DNA of 64,000 nt, from the NCBI GenBank assembly GCA_023091665.1, contig JALJCQ010000013.1, positions 2,232,001-2,296,000 of the forward strand, given 5' to 3'. The position numbers and the translations under genes are program-made. How positions within the stretch are numbered: position 1 is the first letter of the stretch; each line of letters begins with the position of its first letter. Below the pieces are notes generated by a model. That model made no database searches. It saw nothing but the letters and a program-made list of their open reading frames with translations, and had not been told where the DNA came from. This DNA comes from Pythium myriotylum (lineage: Eukaryota; Oomycota; Peronosporomycetes; Pythiales; Pythiaceae). Positions 1 to 9,654 of this stretch are shown one piece after another.

Positions 1-1274
1 GTAGTGGTCTTGCTGAACTGGCTGACCAGGAAGATAGAGGAAACGCATCTCCCGGGCAAGTGTGTGCAACACGAAAACTCACTCAAAACTTCCCAAACAA
101 ATTTGGAGATAACAAATTGGGAGATCTAAACCGTAGCATCAGCAACAGCAGTTCCAGTGATGACGGAGGTCAGCGACGCCAGGCGCAGAAGAGGAAGCTA
201 AAGGAGTATAAGCGATGGAGGCGCTCGCACGAAAGAGAAATCGATCAGTGGCAGCAGCGACTTTCAGAAGAACAGGGTCTACTTGATAAGGTCAAGACAC
301 TCGTCGCAGATGAGAAGAAGGCGTTAAGGCGCCAAGCAGACAAAATCAAAAAAGAAAAGGCGTCGTGGAAACGAGACTGGTTGGACAGCAGCGCAGATGG
401 TGGTCATCGCTCTGCAATCCTCCACGAAATGAAAACCATGATAGACCATAGCACTAGCAGCTGGAACGCTAGTATGCAACAGGTGCGGGAGCGTGATGAA
501 TGGATTCAGAAGAGAGAGGCCAAACTTCGTAGAATGCGCCGAACACTTGATTCTCTTCGCGCGAGGAGTCAAAGCAGAAGTCGGGGTCGCCCAAGATCCA
601 ACTCGAAAAGTTTACGCGTTCCTTTATCGCCAGCTTCATCAGGGTCGGAGGGTAGGGATGATCCAGACAACCAGACTGCCGCTGATTTTGATTGCGACGC
701 GATGTTGGAGAAACTGACCATGCTTGACCAGGAGCTTGCGTCTGACGCGAGCGATTTTGCCTCGGACGGCCAGTGGAATGTTGTCTCTACTCAATCCCAA
801 CGATACAGTTTCGATCGAGGAGGCTATGCTTGGTTTACGCAGCCAGCCTCGTCCCGACAGCCACTTTCGATGGCACTTAGCGATGGAGGCGGCCACGCAT
901 TTCATCTAAGTGACTCGACGCAAGCCGACGCTCGACTCTTGCGGCTTCCGTCGCATCGCGTGCGAACTGCATCAGCAACAGCGCATGCTAGTAGCGCCCG
1001 TGACCCTCAGCGCGTCTGGCCGTCTTCAGTCCTGCGGCGGACTCCCTACCATTCCGGGAGCGTGAACCCGTCGGACGCGGCAGTGCAGCGACGCATCGCT
1101 CGCTGGGCGCAGGGCCGCGAGACCATGCAGCACGCGGCCACCAAGCAGGCGTCGTGGCTCACCAGTCTCTACAACGAAGTCAAGGCGTACGGCGACACGA
1201 GGGCGCGGGCGAGCGTCGAGGTCGCTCCGGAGCGGAGTGACCCAAAACCTGCGACGTGTGAGGCGTTGCTGTGA
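1..1274 (+). CDS. Coiled-coil protein, 3' part of a gene cut by the window edge
   Basis: The frame is open from the first bases (read from position 3) to the stop at 1272-1274, with no ATG near the edge, so the gene begins upstream of the window. About 424 residues are visible. Roughly residues 60-180 of the visible part are a highly charged heptad-rich coiled coil (Trp/Arg/Lys/Glu, blocks such as RWRRSHEREI and RREAKLRRM-like runs). A short RS-rich stretch (RSQSRSRGRPRSNSKS) follows, then a Ser-rich tail without a recognisable fold. I do not recognise the family; the pattern of charged coil followed by an RS linker resembles centrosomal or basal-body scaffold proteins, but that is inference only. 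The region ends about 220 bp before the SDHC gene on the same strand. No membrane segment is seen. Confidence 0.65.
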   Translation, partial: SGLAELADQEDRGNASPGQVCATRKLTQNFPNKFGDNKLGDLNRSISNSSSSDDGGQRRQAQKRKLKEYKRWRRSHEREIDQWQQRLSEEQGLLDKVKTLVADEKKALRRQADKIKKEKASWKRDWLDSSADGGHRSAILHEMKTMIDHSTSSWNASMQQVRERDEWIQKREAKLRRMRRTLDSLRARSQSRSRGRPRSNSKSLRVPLSPASSGSEGRDDPDNQTAADFDCDAMLEKLTMLDQELASDASDFASDGQWNVVSTQSQRYSFDRGGYAWFTQPASSRQPLSMALSDGGGHAFHLSDSTQADARLLRLPSHRVRTASATAHASSARDPQRVWPSSVLRRTPYHSGSVNPSDAAVQRRIARWAQGRETMQHAATKQASWLTSLYNEVKAYGDTRARASVEVAPERSDPKPATCEALL

Positions 1275-1495
1275 CGTTGGGTTCGTAACCAGTAGCTCTT
1301 CATCCTGATTAGTTTTTCCAAGTTCAACACCACGAATTCGCCCTCTTTCGTTTCGGCGGCTATTGGCTTTCACAGTTTTGAGGTTTTTTGGACGAGGTTC
1401 GTTCTCGCGTGAGCTGCTCAGCGGTCGGTCGCCGGCCACCTCAGTCGTTCGCGAGTCCCCAGCCCCCGAAGGCACCACCAGAATCGCTCCCAGCC

Positions 1496-2056
1496 ATGAG
1501 CCTGCAAGTGATCAAGAAGGCCTCCGCGGCCGCGCCGCAGACGCTGGCCAAGGCCATGTCCACCTCCTCCTCGGCACTCCCGTACACCGAGCGCCAGGCG
1601 CGCCTCGGCCGCCCCGTGTCGCCGCACGTCGAGATCTACAGCTTCCCCATCGTCGCCATCTCGTCCATCTCCAACCGCTTCGCCTCGATCGGCATGGCGC
1701 TCGGCTTCACGGCCACGAGCGCCCTCGCGGCAGTCGGCGCCGACGTGCCGTCGGTCATCTACGCCGCGCAGGACGCTATCCCGGGCTTCGCGCCCATCTC
1801 CAAGGCCCTCGTCGCCTTCCCGATCTCCTACCACACGCTCATTGCTGCACGTCACGCGGTATGTCGACTGGGCCTCGAAGGTGTCATGATTAGGTCACTA
1901 ATGTGCTTTTGATTGCAGTTGTGGGATGTTAAGCCCGAGCTCATCACCAACGCCGACGCAGCCAAGTCGTGCTACGCTGTCTTCGGACTTGCTGGCTTCT
2001 TTACCCTCAGCGCCGCGGCCTACACCATCAAGACCCCGGCTAAGAAGGACGAATGA
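1496..2056 (+). CDS. SDHC: Succinate dehydrogenase cytochrome b subunit (SDHC type)
   Basis: Membrane-anchor subunit of mitochondrial complex II, which with SDHD holds heme b and the ubiquinone site. Two exons, 1496-1858 and 1919-2056, joined by a 60-nt GT-AG intron in phase 0, give 166 residues. The start ATG follows an in-frame leader without Met support; residues 1-30 are basic and Ser/Ala-rich like a mitochondrial presequence. The family signature GRPVSPHVEIY is at about residue 38-48, followed by the Ser-rich first helix (AISSISNR). Splicing restores the second signature, SYHTLIAARHALWD, with the His and Arg-His of the heme/quinone region. Two further hydrophobic helices follow, and the C-terminus is a short charged tail. 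Length is normal for the family. The gene converges on a second SDHC-like gene 94 bp downstream. Confidence 0.93.
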
Positions 2057-2150
2057 GCTTGTTACATGGAGTGCGCCTTAGGTGCACCATATAAATGATG
2101 ATATCCTATGACGCCCAACTTTGTAGTCCCGTCGCGTTCTCGGCTTCACC

Positions 2151-2759
2151 TTACAGCTCTTTGACGACTTCTGACGGCACGCGAACAGCCCCTTGAATTG
2201 TCACAAAGCTTGCAACTCCACTCATGAGGGCCGCCGCAAGAAAGATGGCCGTGCTCGTGCGGGGTGCGACCTGGAGGTCGATGCACTCGGGATTCCAAGC
2301 CCAAAACTGTTCGGAGGACCACATGCACACACGCGACGAGTGAGTCGACTGTTGGTAGGAAAAGAAGAAAGCTCTTACCTGATGACGCACACCGCTCATC
2401 CAATGGTAGGTCAAAGGATACGCGACAAGAAACTTGGCCATGGGGGTTGCGCCCGGAATCGTGTTAAGGGTGGTCGAGATAAGCAACGAGACATCCCCGC
2501 CTCCAGCGGCAACGGCACTACAGCCAGCAAAGCCAAGCGACAGCACGACAGCCGAGACGCGATTCGTAATGGATGAGATCGCAGGAAGTGGTTGCTTGTA
2601 GATGGTCACGTGTGGAGAGAGCGGTCGTCCCTTGTGTTGCTGTTCCTCGCTCCATGTGATCTCGGAGGGAGACCGACGGCTTCGGTCTGCGACGGACCCA
2701 GCAGTGCGGAGTGAGGGAATTCGTCGCAGTGGGGAGACAACGGTGCTAGCGCGCATCAT
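2151..2759 (-). CDS. Second, divergent SDHC-type cytochrome b subunit
   Basis: Paralogous SDHC-family protein. Exons (complement) 2379-2759 and 2151-2306 give 178 residues. The start is the first of a tandem ATG ATG pair, followed by a Ser/Arg-rich mitochondrial-type presequence (MMRASTVVSPLRR). It carries KGRPLSPHVTIYKQ, AISSITNR, and, across the splice, YHWMSGVRHQFWAWNPE, the SDHC heme/quinone signature. The 72-nt intron (2307-2378) has GTAAGA...CAG ends, is a multiple of three and has no in-frame stop, so it can be mis-read as coding; removing it restores RHQFWAW. The protein differs strongly from the neighbouring SDHC, especially at the N-terminus and the last helix. It could be a stage- or condition-specific isoform of complex II, or a divergent anchor; which one cannot be told here. 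Confidence 0.88.
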   Translation of the reverse strand: MMRASTVVSPLRRIPSLRTAGSVADRSRRSPSEITWSEEQQHKGRPLSPHVTIYKQPLPAISSITNRVSAVVLSLGFAGCSAVAAGGGDVSLLISTTLNTIPGATPMAKFLVAYPLTYHWMSGVRHQVRAFFFSYQQSTHSSRVCMWSSEQFWAWNPECIDLQVAPRTSTAIFLAAALMSGVASFVTIQGAVRVPSEVVKEL

Positions 2760-3094
2760 GGTGGCGTTGTCGCGGAGAAGAGAACGCCTGTGGGCTCCGT
2801 CGTAGACTCCCAGGCTCGCTCTCGTGTCCCAGCCATGCCCCTGAATCCATTGAAGTTGCATGTTGTTTTTATGTTGCACCAAAGTCGCACAAGTGGTGCT
2901 TGTCTCGTTTACGTTGCTGCTCATTTGAAAGAAAGCTCGCTGGCGACCATGAGTCCCCCGGAGACTGATGGAGTCCCACGCGACCCTCTCGCGGCGGTGC
3001 GTCGTGCGCCGCGCTCTGCAGAGCCAACGACAGCCATTCACTGCGACTGAGTGTGCGCCAGGCGATTGCCAAGCAAGAGGAGCTCCTGCGGTCC

Positions 3095-4835
3095 ATGCAG
3101 AGAGCCCACGGCGAGTGTACGTGGCTCGGAGTCGACGGTCCCGTAGCCGCTCGCTGACAACCCACGCAGTTCACCCAAGCGTGGCGGATGACCTCGCGCA
3201 GCTTGCAGTCCTCTACAACATGCGCGGCGACCACGAGCGCGCGCTCACGCTGCTGCACAAGCGGCTTGTGATCCACGAGAAGTTCGGACCACGTGCGTGC
3301 CGACTCGAGGAGGGAGAGCTGGCTGTGTCGACTAAATGCATGTTACGCAGCGGAGCGCATCGGAGAGACGTTGCACGAACTGGGCACCACGTATCGACTC
3401 TCGGGTGCACCGGACATGGCCTTGCAGCACCTCGAACGGGCGTTATCCACCCGCGAAGCGAGCCTCGGCGGAAAGAGCTTCAAGGTTGCCGAGACGCTCA
3501 ACAGCCTCGCACTTTTGTACCACACGTAAGACTGTTGGAGTTTCCCTCGAAGCGCTGGCTTTCTATCTTGGTGTACTGAAATGACGTCGTGCGTGCAGTC
3601 GTCGTGAAGACGAGAAGGCCGAGAAGGTTCAGCTCCAAAGTTTGGAGGTCCTGCTAGAAAGCGTCGAGCCAGTTGATATGGAGAGCGAGGACGTGCCGTG
3701 GGAAGTTTACAAACGACTCAAGCAGCAGCGAGGGCCATCCACCGCTGCCAACAGTCTTACTCTTTTGAAGGACACGATGCGCAAGTGCGTTGACGCCGCA
3801 CTCAGCAAAGCCGCTGAAGTGCAGGAGCCTAACTTGGCCCACACCACAGAGAATAGAGCTGTGGCATTCTTCGGTGCGACAGACAATCCAACGATCATGC
3901 AGCCGCATTCGCCAGAACGACCAGCGACTCCGCCCCATGCTTTCGCAGTCGTGGGGCGTTCTGGCCGATCCAAGTCTGATAGTGCCATGCTTAAACGTCG
4001 CCTCGAGGAAGAGGCGATGGATGAGCTGGAAGGCCGACTCTCCAACGTCAAGCCTTTTGAAGAGGAAGGAAATGAGGCCCCTTTGAGCGCAGGGGGCGCG
4101 CCCCCACAATCCCCAGCGGGACCTCTCGCGGCTCTCCGTCTTGAGCTGACAGCGTCGACTTCGCTGACGAGGCCCATGAGCGACCCAATCCAGGGTATAT
4201 CGAATGTCCAAGTTACCGATGCGGCGACACTGCAGGCCCGTGTAGAGAACCTCAAGCGCCGCTTAGTCTCCGGTGCACTTGAAATGGATCTCGAGATCGC
4301 CCGACTAGCCTCCGATGTCGAACGAATTCCCGATTCACACGAGCTGCGGTCGATGGGCGAGGTTATGGTCGGACTCCTGCGAGAGATGCACCGCATGCGC
4401 ATGCGTGCTGACGGAGACACCAAGCAGATGCCCGTACTTGAAGGCCACCTTGAAAAGAAGAGCGCGTCCATATTTCGAGGCTTCGAGAAGCGTTTCTTTG
4501 TTGTTGACCCAAAGACGTTTGTGCTTTCGTACCACTTCAGTCGGGACGACTATGCTCGAGGCTTTGCCCCAAGAGGTGGCTTTCCTGTCTCTCGCATCTC
4601 CAATATCGTCGTCCACCGTCAGCCACCTCGTGGAGGCGGGAGTAGCGGGTACTTTCACTTTGACGTGGTCGTGGACCTAAGCACACGTCACAATCCGCAG
4701 GCGACCCGCACGTACGAGCTGCGTGCCGACTCGGCGGAGGCACTGCGCAACTGGGTTGAAACATTGGAGTTCTACAAGGCCACAGCTCAGGCGTCCAGCG
4801 GTCCGTCCATTCCCCTGCGGCCGGGGACGTCATGA
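3095..4835 (+). CDS. TPR (kinesin-light-chain-like) plus PH domain protein
   Basis: Exons 3095-3116, 3170-3292, 3351-3525 and 3599-4835 (introns of 53, 58 and 73 nt, phases consistent) give 518 residues. Residues about 8-110 form tetratricopeptide helices of kinesin-light-chain type: HPSVADDLAQLAVLY, ERIGETLHELGTTYR and VAETLNSLALLYH. A low-complexity middle follows, and then a PH domain at about 385-500, starting LEGHLEKKSASIFRGFEKR and ending with the invariant Trp helix (RNWVETLEF). PH domains bind phosphoinositides and TPRs bind peptides, so a membrane-linked adaptor is likely. The 5' end is uncertain: the frame stays open upstream (QAIAKQEELLRS) without another ATG, so a further upstream exon may exist. 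The chosen ATG is the first Met in that frame. The start region faces the second SDHC gene head-to-head. Confidence 0.78.
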
Positions 4836-4960
4836 TCTCGGATCAAGAAATGAAATGAAGGCATGAGTTAATGTGGTAAGCTGAACGTGAAAGGAATAAT
4901 TATTGCTGTCAGATATGAAAAGAGACCCACGCTACTCGAAACACCCAATCCCACGACCGT

Positions 4961-7900
4961 CTATGCAGCAATTGACCGCAGAAGCCCGCGCACCGCCTCG
5001 CGCATCTTATCTCTCTTGCGCAGATCCGACTTCCCGAACTTACTTGCGGCCATTTGCTCGACTTCATCCTGCGGCTCAACCACTGGCCGACCGGCCATCG
5101 TCGGGCGGTAGCCAACATCCACGACCGAGTCGCGTTTGTCGGTGTCGAGCATCACCGCGAGTTTATCATCCGACATGAGGGGGTTGAGCGCGCGTCGGAG
5201 ACTGCCGAAGAGCTGAGGGAAGAGACTCTCCTCCTTAGAGAGCATGCCCTTGACACGCTGGCGCTCTTTGGGTTCCTCGAACCCTGTAGGCACGTTCTCG
5301 TTGATAACCGGGAGACGCGCGTCGATAGCAAACTGCTTGAGCAGATGCTCGCGCGCGTACACGAGCGGCCGAATGACCTGAACGTCCTTCTTGTCGTTCC
5401 AGTACGACGCGCGCATCGTTCGAAGCTGACCGTTGTGCATAGCAGACATGAAGAAGCTCTCGGCAAAGTCATCCAAATGGTGCCCCAAGACGAGCTTGTT
5501 GTACTTGTTCTTGCGGCAGCACGTGTACAGTGCCCCACGCTTCATACGCGCCGTGTACGCGAGGATTGATTGACCACGCATCTGCTTCTTCGCTCGCTGA
5601 ATGAGGTTTTCGTGGAGGTAGAAGTGCGGCAGACCGAGCGATTTGATGTAGTCTTTGAGCGGGCTGGGGTCGTACGCTGGAGTTTCCGGATCTACCGTCG
5701 CGCACGCGATCTTGAACTTGACAGGAGATCGTTTCTGCAGATGGAGTAGCGCGTGGAGTAGACCCATCGAGTCTTTGCCTCCGGAGACAGCCACGAGCAG
5801 ACGGTCGCCTTCCTCGATCATCTTCCAGTGTTCAACAGCGAGCCCAATCCACTTCATCAGCGCCTGAGGGGGGTTGGGGAAGACACGCGCGCTATTGATC
5901 TTTTTGTTGATCTCCTCTGTCGACTTGTGGGCGTGGTCGAAGTGGAGCGACGTTGCCTCCTTAGCAGGGGCGTCTTCAGTCGAGCGCAACGGTCTCTTGT
6001 GGTCCTCGGCACGAGTAGTGGCGATGACGCTAGTGCTGCGACTTTCACAGCTCTTTGCGATTGCGGGCGGAGGCAACGCAAGACTGACGCTTCGGTTGCT
6101 GCGGATGGCTTGGCCATTACTTTCCAAAGCAGAATCGTCTTGAGAACTGCTGCTCGTCTCGCTGCTTGGTGACTTGTGCGATGAGGCCATCAGCTCAGCA
6201 ACAGTTAGAGGAACCTCGTCTTGAGGTGGCTCTTCGTTCTCCTCACGGATTCGTGAGACTTCTGGCTCGCGCCACGCAATACGCTGGGCAGGCAGGGAAG
6301 TGAATGAATGGCTGGTCGAGAAGGCAAGGGCTGGGTCTTGCTCTCGGTACTTTTGCGGCTGCACTGGACCACTGATCTCATCGGTCGTCTCCGGCTTCAC
6401 GCCAGCCTTGATCGCTGCGACGGCCTCCGACGGGTACGCGAACCAGCGCAACTTGTCATAATGGTGGTCCCGAATCTCGCCGAAGGCGTTGGTGTTCGGC
6501 AAACCCACACCGTTCATGATGTCGTCTGCAAGCTTTCTGGCCTGCGCGAGGTTGGCTTCCTGGTGGAGATAGAGCTCTTCTTCAGTCAGTGTTTGCGGTG
6601 CTGGGGCGGACGAGGTGGAGGCGCCAGGCTTGGACTTGAACGTCACAAAGTTCGACATCCAGCGACGGTTGGGGAACTTCGTGAAACGCGTGTGGTGCTT
6701 CCACGCGCCGTTCTTGTGGTTGAAGCGGTAGAAGGGTAGGAACTTCCAACCTTCATCTGCAACGAAGTGGAGAGCCTTGAGAACGTAATCAACGTCGCCG
6801 TCCCCCATAAAGTACGGGAAGCTGATGCGTGAGAAACCTGCACGAAGTACGATCTGCTTGTCGACCATCGCGCATTCAAAGGCATATAACAGATCGTCTG
6901 TGATGCCGAGGATGCGTGTAGCGTAGGGACCAGCACACTGGCACCCACCGCGAGTCTGGATGCCGAAGAGATCATTTAGCAGCGCACACACAAAGTTGAA
7001 GTGCAAAAAGCGGTCACCGAAGCGGATGAGGAAAGAGAAGATGGGGATCTTGTTGAGCTCGTTGCGACCAAGAAGCACAATGTTCGGGTTCGACTCCAGC
7101 GATTGACGCACGACCTCCAAGTGGTGGGTTTCCATCTTCATAATGTTGACCGGGTTCACGCGCTGCTTTAGCTCGATGGCGAGGCCAAGGCGGATGCTTC
7201 CGATAATGTCCGGTGTGCCGCCTTCTTCGCGCTCGATCTTGTTGGACAGGTATCGGTGGTCGTTCTTCGTCACAAAGAAGACAGTTCCACCTCCTGGGGC
7301 GGTGGGCACGGCGTTACCGAGCAGGCGCTTCTTGCACACGAGGACACCGGGTGTGTTGGGGCCTCCGACGAACTTGTGGCCAGAGAAGAAGACTGCGTCC
7401 TTGTACACATACGGTCGCATCGGACCGTGAACGATGGGGTTCATATCGATTTTGACATAGGGAGCGCACGATGCATAGTCCCAGAACGCAAGTGCGCCGT
7501 GCATGTGAAGCACCGCCGAGACGTGGTCGACATCGGTAAGAATACCCGTCAGGTTGGATGCAGCCGAGAACGAGCCAATCTTGAGCGGACGGTCAGCATA
7601 CTCTTGGAGCTTCTCGACGAGGAACGCGATGTCGAGTTTGCCGTCGCCGTTCTCGGGCACTTGGATCACCTCCGCGCAGCTCTCTCGCCATGGGAGAATG
7701 TTCGAGTGGTGTTCAAACGGACCAACAAAGACGATCGGACGATCCTTGGGGTCACTCGAGGGCAGCGGAAGCGTGAGCCCAAGTGCCGTGACCATCTTGT
7801 TAATGGCACTTGTCGTGCCTTGCCCCGTGAACAGTACGCAGTCCTCAGACGTCTTGCCCGAGATCTTGGCGTTGACAGCCTGCGCGATAACCTGGCGCGC

Positions 7901-8317
7901 CTCCTCACGGAAGGACGTGGTCTGCAGGCCCGTGATGGACGTGGTCGTGTGCGTGTTGCCGTAGTGCGGCATGACCTCGTCCCGGATGAAGTCCTCAATG
8001 CACGCGAGTGCGCGTCCACTTGCCGTCCAATCGGCGTAGAGGATTGCCTTCATGCCGAACGGCGTGTCGAAGAGGTGCTTGCCACCGATGAGGCTGTCCT
8101 GGATGTCCTCAATGACCGACTGCGACTCGTCCCAGGTCGCCATGGTCGAGCGCGGGTCGGGCTCTTCGTCGTCGCACGGCTTGAGCTTGAGGTCTTCGAC
8201 GAGGTCGTCCTCCATGAGGTCGAGCGAGTAGCGTTGGCTGCATGAGTCGTCGCACGTCGAAGTGGCCGACGACGTGGGGCTTCCGCTCGAGGGCTTCTTG
8301 GTGGGGAGCAGCGCCAT
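4961..8317 (-). CDS. Fusion: class V aminotransferase (cysteine desulfurase type) + TtcA-like PP-loop tRNA thiolation domain
   Basis: A single uninterrupted exon of 1,118 residues. Residues about 75-540 are a PLP-dependent class V aminotransferase. The phosphate-binding GTTSAIN is near 170, the HHSNILPW pocket near 205, the Asp of WDYAS near 280 and the Schiff-base Lys in SGHKFVGGP near 314. A Cys in GGCQCAGP near 461 falls where SufS-type cysteine desulfurases have the sulfur-accepting Cys. After a disordered linker (about 600-800) comes an ATP-pyrophosphatase domain with the PP-loop SGGKDS near 844 and LGHHLDD near 930, closest to TtcA, which makes 2-thiocytidine in tRNA. The positions of the TtcA Fe-S cysteines are not Cys here (MKRGALY is preceded by AYTAR). 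The inferred role is sulfur transfer from cysteine to tRNA within one chain. No clear mitochondrial presequence is present, and it is flanked by unrelated genes. Confidence 0.88.
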   Translation of the reverse strand: MALLPTKKPSSGSPTSSATSTCDDSCSQRYSLDLMEDDLVEDLKLKPCDDEEPDPRSTMATWDESQSVIEDIQDSLIGGKHLFDTPFGMKAILYADWTASGRALACIEDFIRDEVMPHYGNTHTTTSITGLQTTSFREEARQVIAQAVNAKISGKTSEDCVLFTGQGTTSAINKMVTALGLTLPLPSSDPKDRPIVFVGPFEHHSNILPWRESCAEVIQVPENGDGKLDIAFLVEKLQEYADRPLKIGSFSAASNLTGILTDVDHVSAVLHMHGALAFWDYASCAPYVKIDMNPIVHGPMRPYVYKDAVFFSGHKFVGGPNTPGVLVCKKRLLGNAVPTAPGGGTVFFVTKNDHRYLSNKIEREEGGTPDIIGSIRLGLAIELKQRVNPVNIMKMETHHLEVVRQSLESNPNIVLLGRNELNKIPIFSFLIRFGDRFLHFNFVCALLNDLFGIQTRGGCQCAGPYATRILGITDDLLYAFECAMVDKQIVLRAGFSRISFPYFMGDGDVDYVLKALHFVADEGWKFLPFYRFNHKNGAWKHHTRFTKFPNRRWMSNFVTFKSKPGASTSSAPAPQTLTEEELYLHQEANLAQARKLADDIMNGVGLPNTNAFGEIRDHHYDKLRWFAYPSEAVAAIKAGVKPETTDEISGPVQPQKYREQDPALAFSTSHSFTSLPAQRIAWREPEVSRIREENEEPPQDEVPLTVAELMASSHKSPSSETSSSSQDDSALESNGQAIRSNRSVSLALPPPAIAKSCESRSTSVIATTRAEDHKRPLRSTEDAPAKEATSLHFDHAHKSTEEINKKINSARVFPNPPQALMKWIGLAVEHWKMIEEGDRLLVAVSGGKDSMGLLHALLHLQKRSPVKFKIACATVDPETPAYDPSPLKDYIKSLGLPHFYLHENLIQRAKKQMRGQSILAYTARMKRGALYTCCRKNKYNKLVLGHHLDDFAESFFMSAMHNGQLRTMRASYWNDKKDVQVIRPLVYAREHLLKQFAIDARLPVINENVPTGFEEPKERQRVKGMLSKEESLFPQLFGSLRRALNPLMSDDKLAVMLDTDKRDSVVDVGYRPTMAGRPVVEPQDEVEQMAASKFGKSDLRKRDKMREAVRGLLRSIAA

Positions 8318-9654
8318 CGGGAGTGGTGGGTCGCTGGATAAATAGCAAGTGAGCTCCAGCTGGCCGGGGTTCGCCCCGGGGAGAGCTACAGGCCGCTCTG
8401 ATACACACGCATAACATCCGGCGTGGGTGAGAAAAACCGAAGAGAGCGAGTGGTGTGGCGTGCCATGGTGCCCAGAAGTGATCTGGTGGAGAGTGGGACT
8501 TCAAATCGAGCGCCTCTTTTCTGCGCGCCATCGGACATGTGACTCTTGGCAGCCATCGCGCGATCGAACCACTTTCAGGAAATCATATTATGCATATAAT
8601 GATCCAAACCGTTTTGCCTATTCGACCAGATTACAATTGTGTAAAGACCTCCATCAAATGATACATCGTGACTGGGCGGACAACGCAAGTTGGCATTTTC
8701 GTTCCGTTGTGGTGCTCGTGGGAGGGCTTGGGAGAGTCAGGCACCCGTCTTTGTCGAGTCCGTCTGCTGGCGATTCCTTTGAACTGGCCGTCTCGACGGC
8801 CCCAGAACTGCGAGTGTGGACCTCGACTTGAACCTCTCGTCGTGTCGTCTGCCGCCGGGTTCATGCCAGCGACGCATGTACACCGGCGCCGTCAAGGTCA
8901 TCTCCTGGACACCATAGACCCCGGCAACTGCGCGAGCGACCCCATGGGGCCAGAGGTCTTCCCGAACTTAGAAGTCATTGTCGTTTCGTTGGGAAGCTAC
9001 ATCGCAGCACGCCTTGCAGCCTGCAGGTCATGCGGACGGCAGATGCCGTCTGTGCATCGCCTACTCTGGCAACAAAAACGGTGTTTTTTCCTTTGGGAAC
9101 ATTGAACTTGCTCGTCCTGCCAGCTTTCATGGACGATAGAGGCTGCTGATCTAGCTGGTAGAGATTACGGGAGGGACCCGCGTACGTGCGAGCGACTGAG
9201 CGGTGAGTCTGTGGGAGCAAGGTCTATGTCCGCTGATCACGCTTGCAGTGAGGAGACCTCGCGACGACGCGGAGGCAGTCGCCACAGCTCTTGCCCCAGA
9301 CATCCATGGAAGGAGTTGGGGGAGGAGGCGCCGAGGTTTCTCCGAGCTTCAAGCGGCAAACCTCGACACCTCTCGGTCCACCGAGGATTCGCTGAATCCT
9401 GAGAAGAAGAGCTTCGTGCGTACTGTAAACTGGAGTGACCGCATCGTTGCAGACGTCGGCGGTGTCCAGTTGCAAGCAACTGACCACTATGATTGGATCC
9501 GGAATACGGTATAAGTTCCGGTATTCAGACTACCGGTTGCTTCTGGTACTCGTTCGGTTCGGATCCCTCATTGTTCTAAACAAGGGACTGTCCCTCGTCC
9601 CACGTGTGGGCGGCTCTCGGTCGCCTCAAGCTCACCATCGGAAAGCAGGGGACC
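8318..9654. other. 1.3-kb stretch with no supported gene
   Basis: Only short, mutually overlapping open frames occur here on both strands (longest about 145 codons), none with a recognisable domain or a consistent exon chain. The first 200 bp should hold the promoter of the desulfurase/PP-loop fusion, and the last part should hold the promoter of the small mitochondrial gene at 9655. A 9203-9510 plus-strand frame and its minus-strand shadow look equally protein-like, so neither is called. A small unrecognised gene cannot be excluded. Confidence 0.5.

Noticed and set aside
60..1274. A start at position 60 for the first gene
   Set aside because: The triplet there is GTG and the frame stays open to the window edge, so the true start is outside the window.
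7256..8245. A 329-codon plus-strand open frame
   Set aside because: It lies antisense inside the desulfurase/PP-loop gene, is Arg/Val-rich and has no domain; the minus-strand protein carries full catalytic motifs, so this is a shadow.
8668..9105. A 145-codon plus-strand frame in the 1.3-kb gap
   Set aside because: It has no domain, no supporting exon chain and an equally plausible antisense frame.
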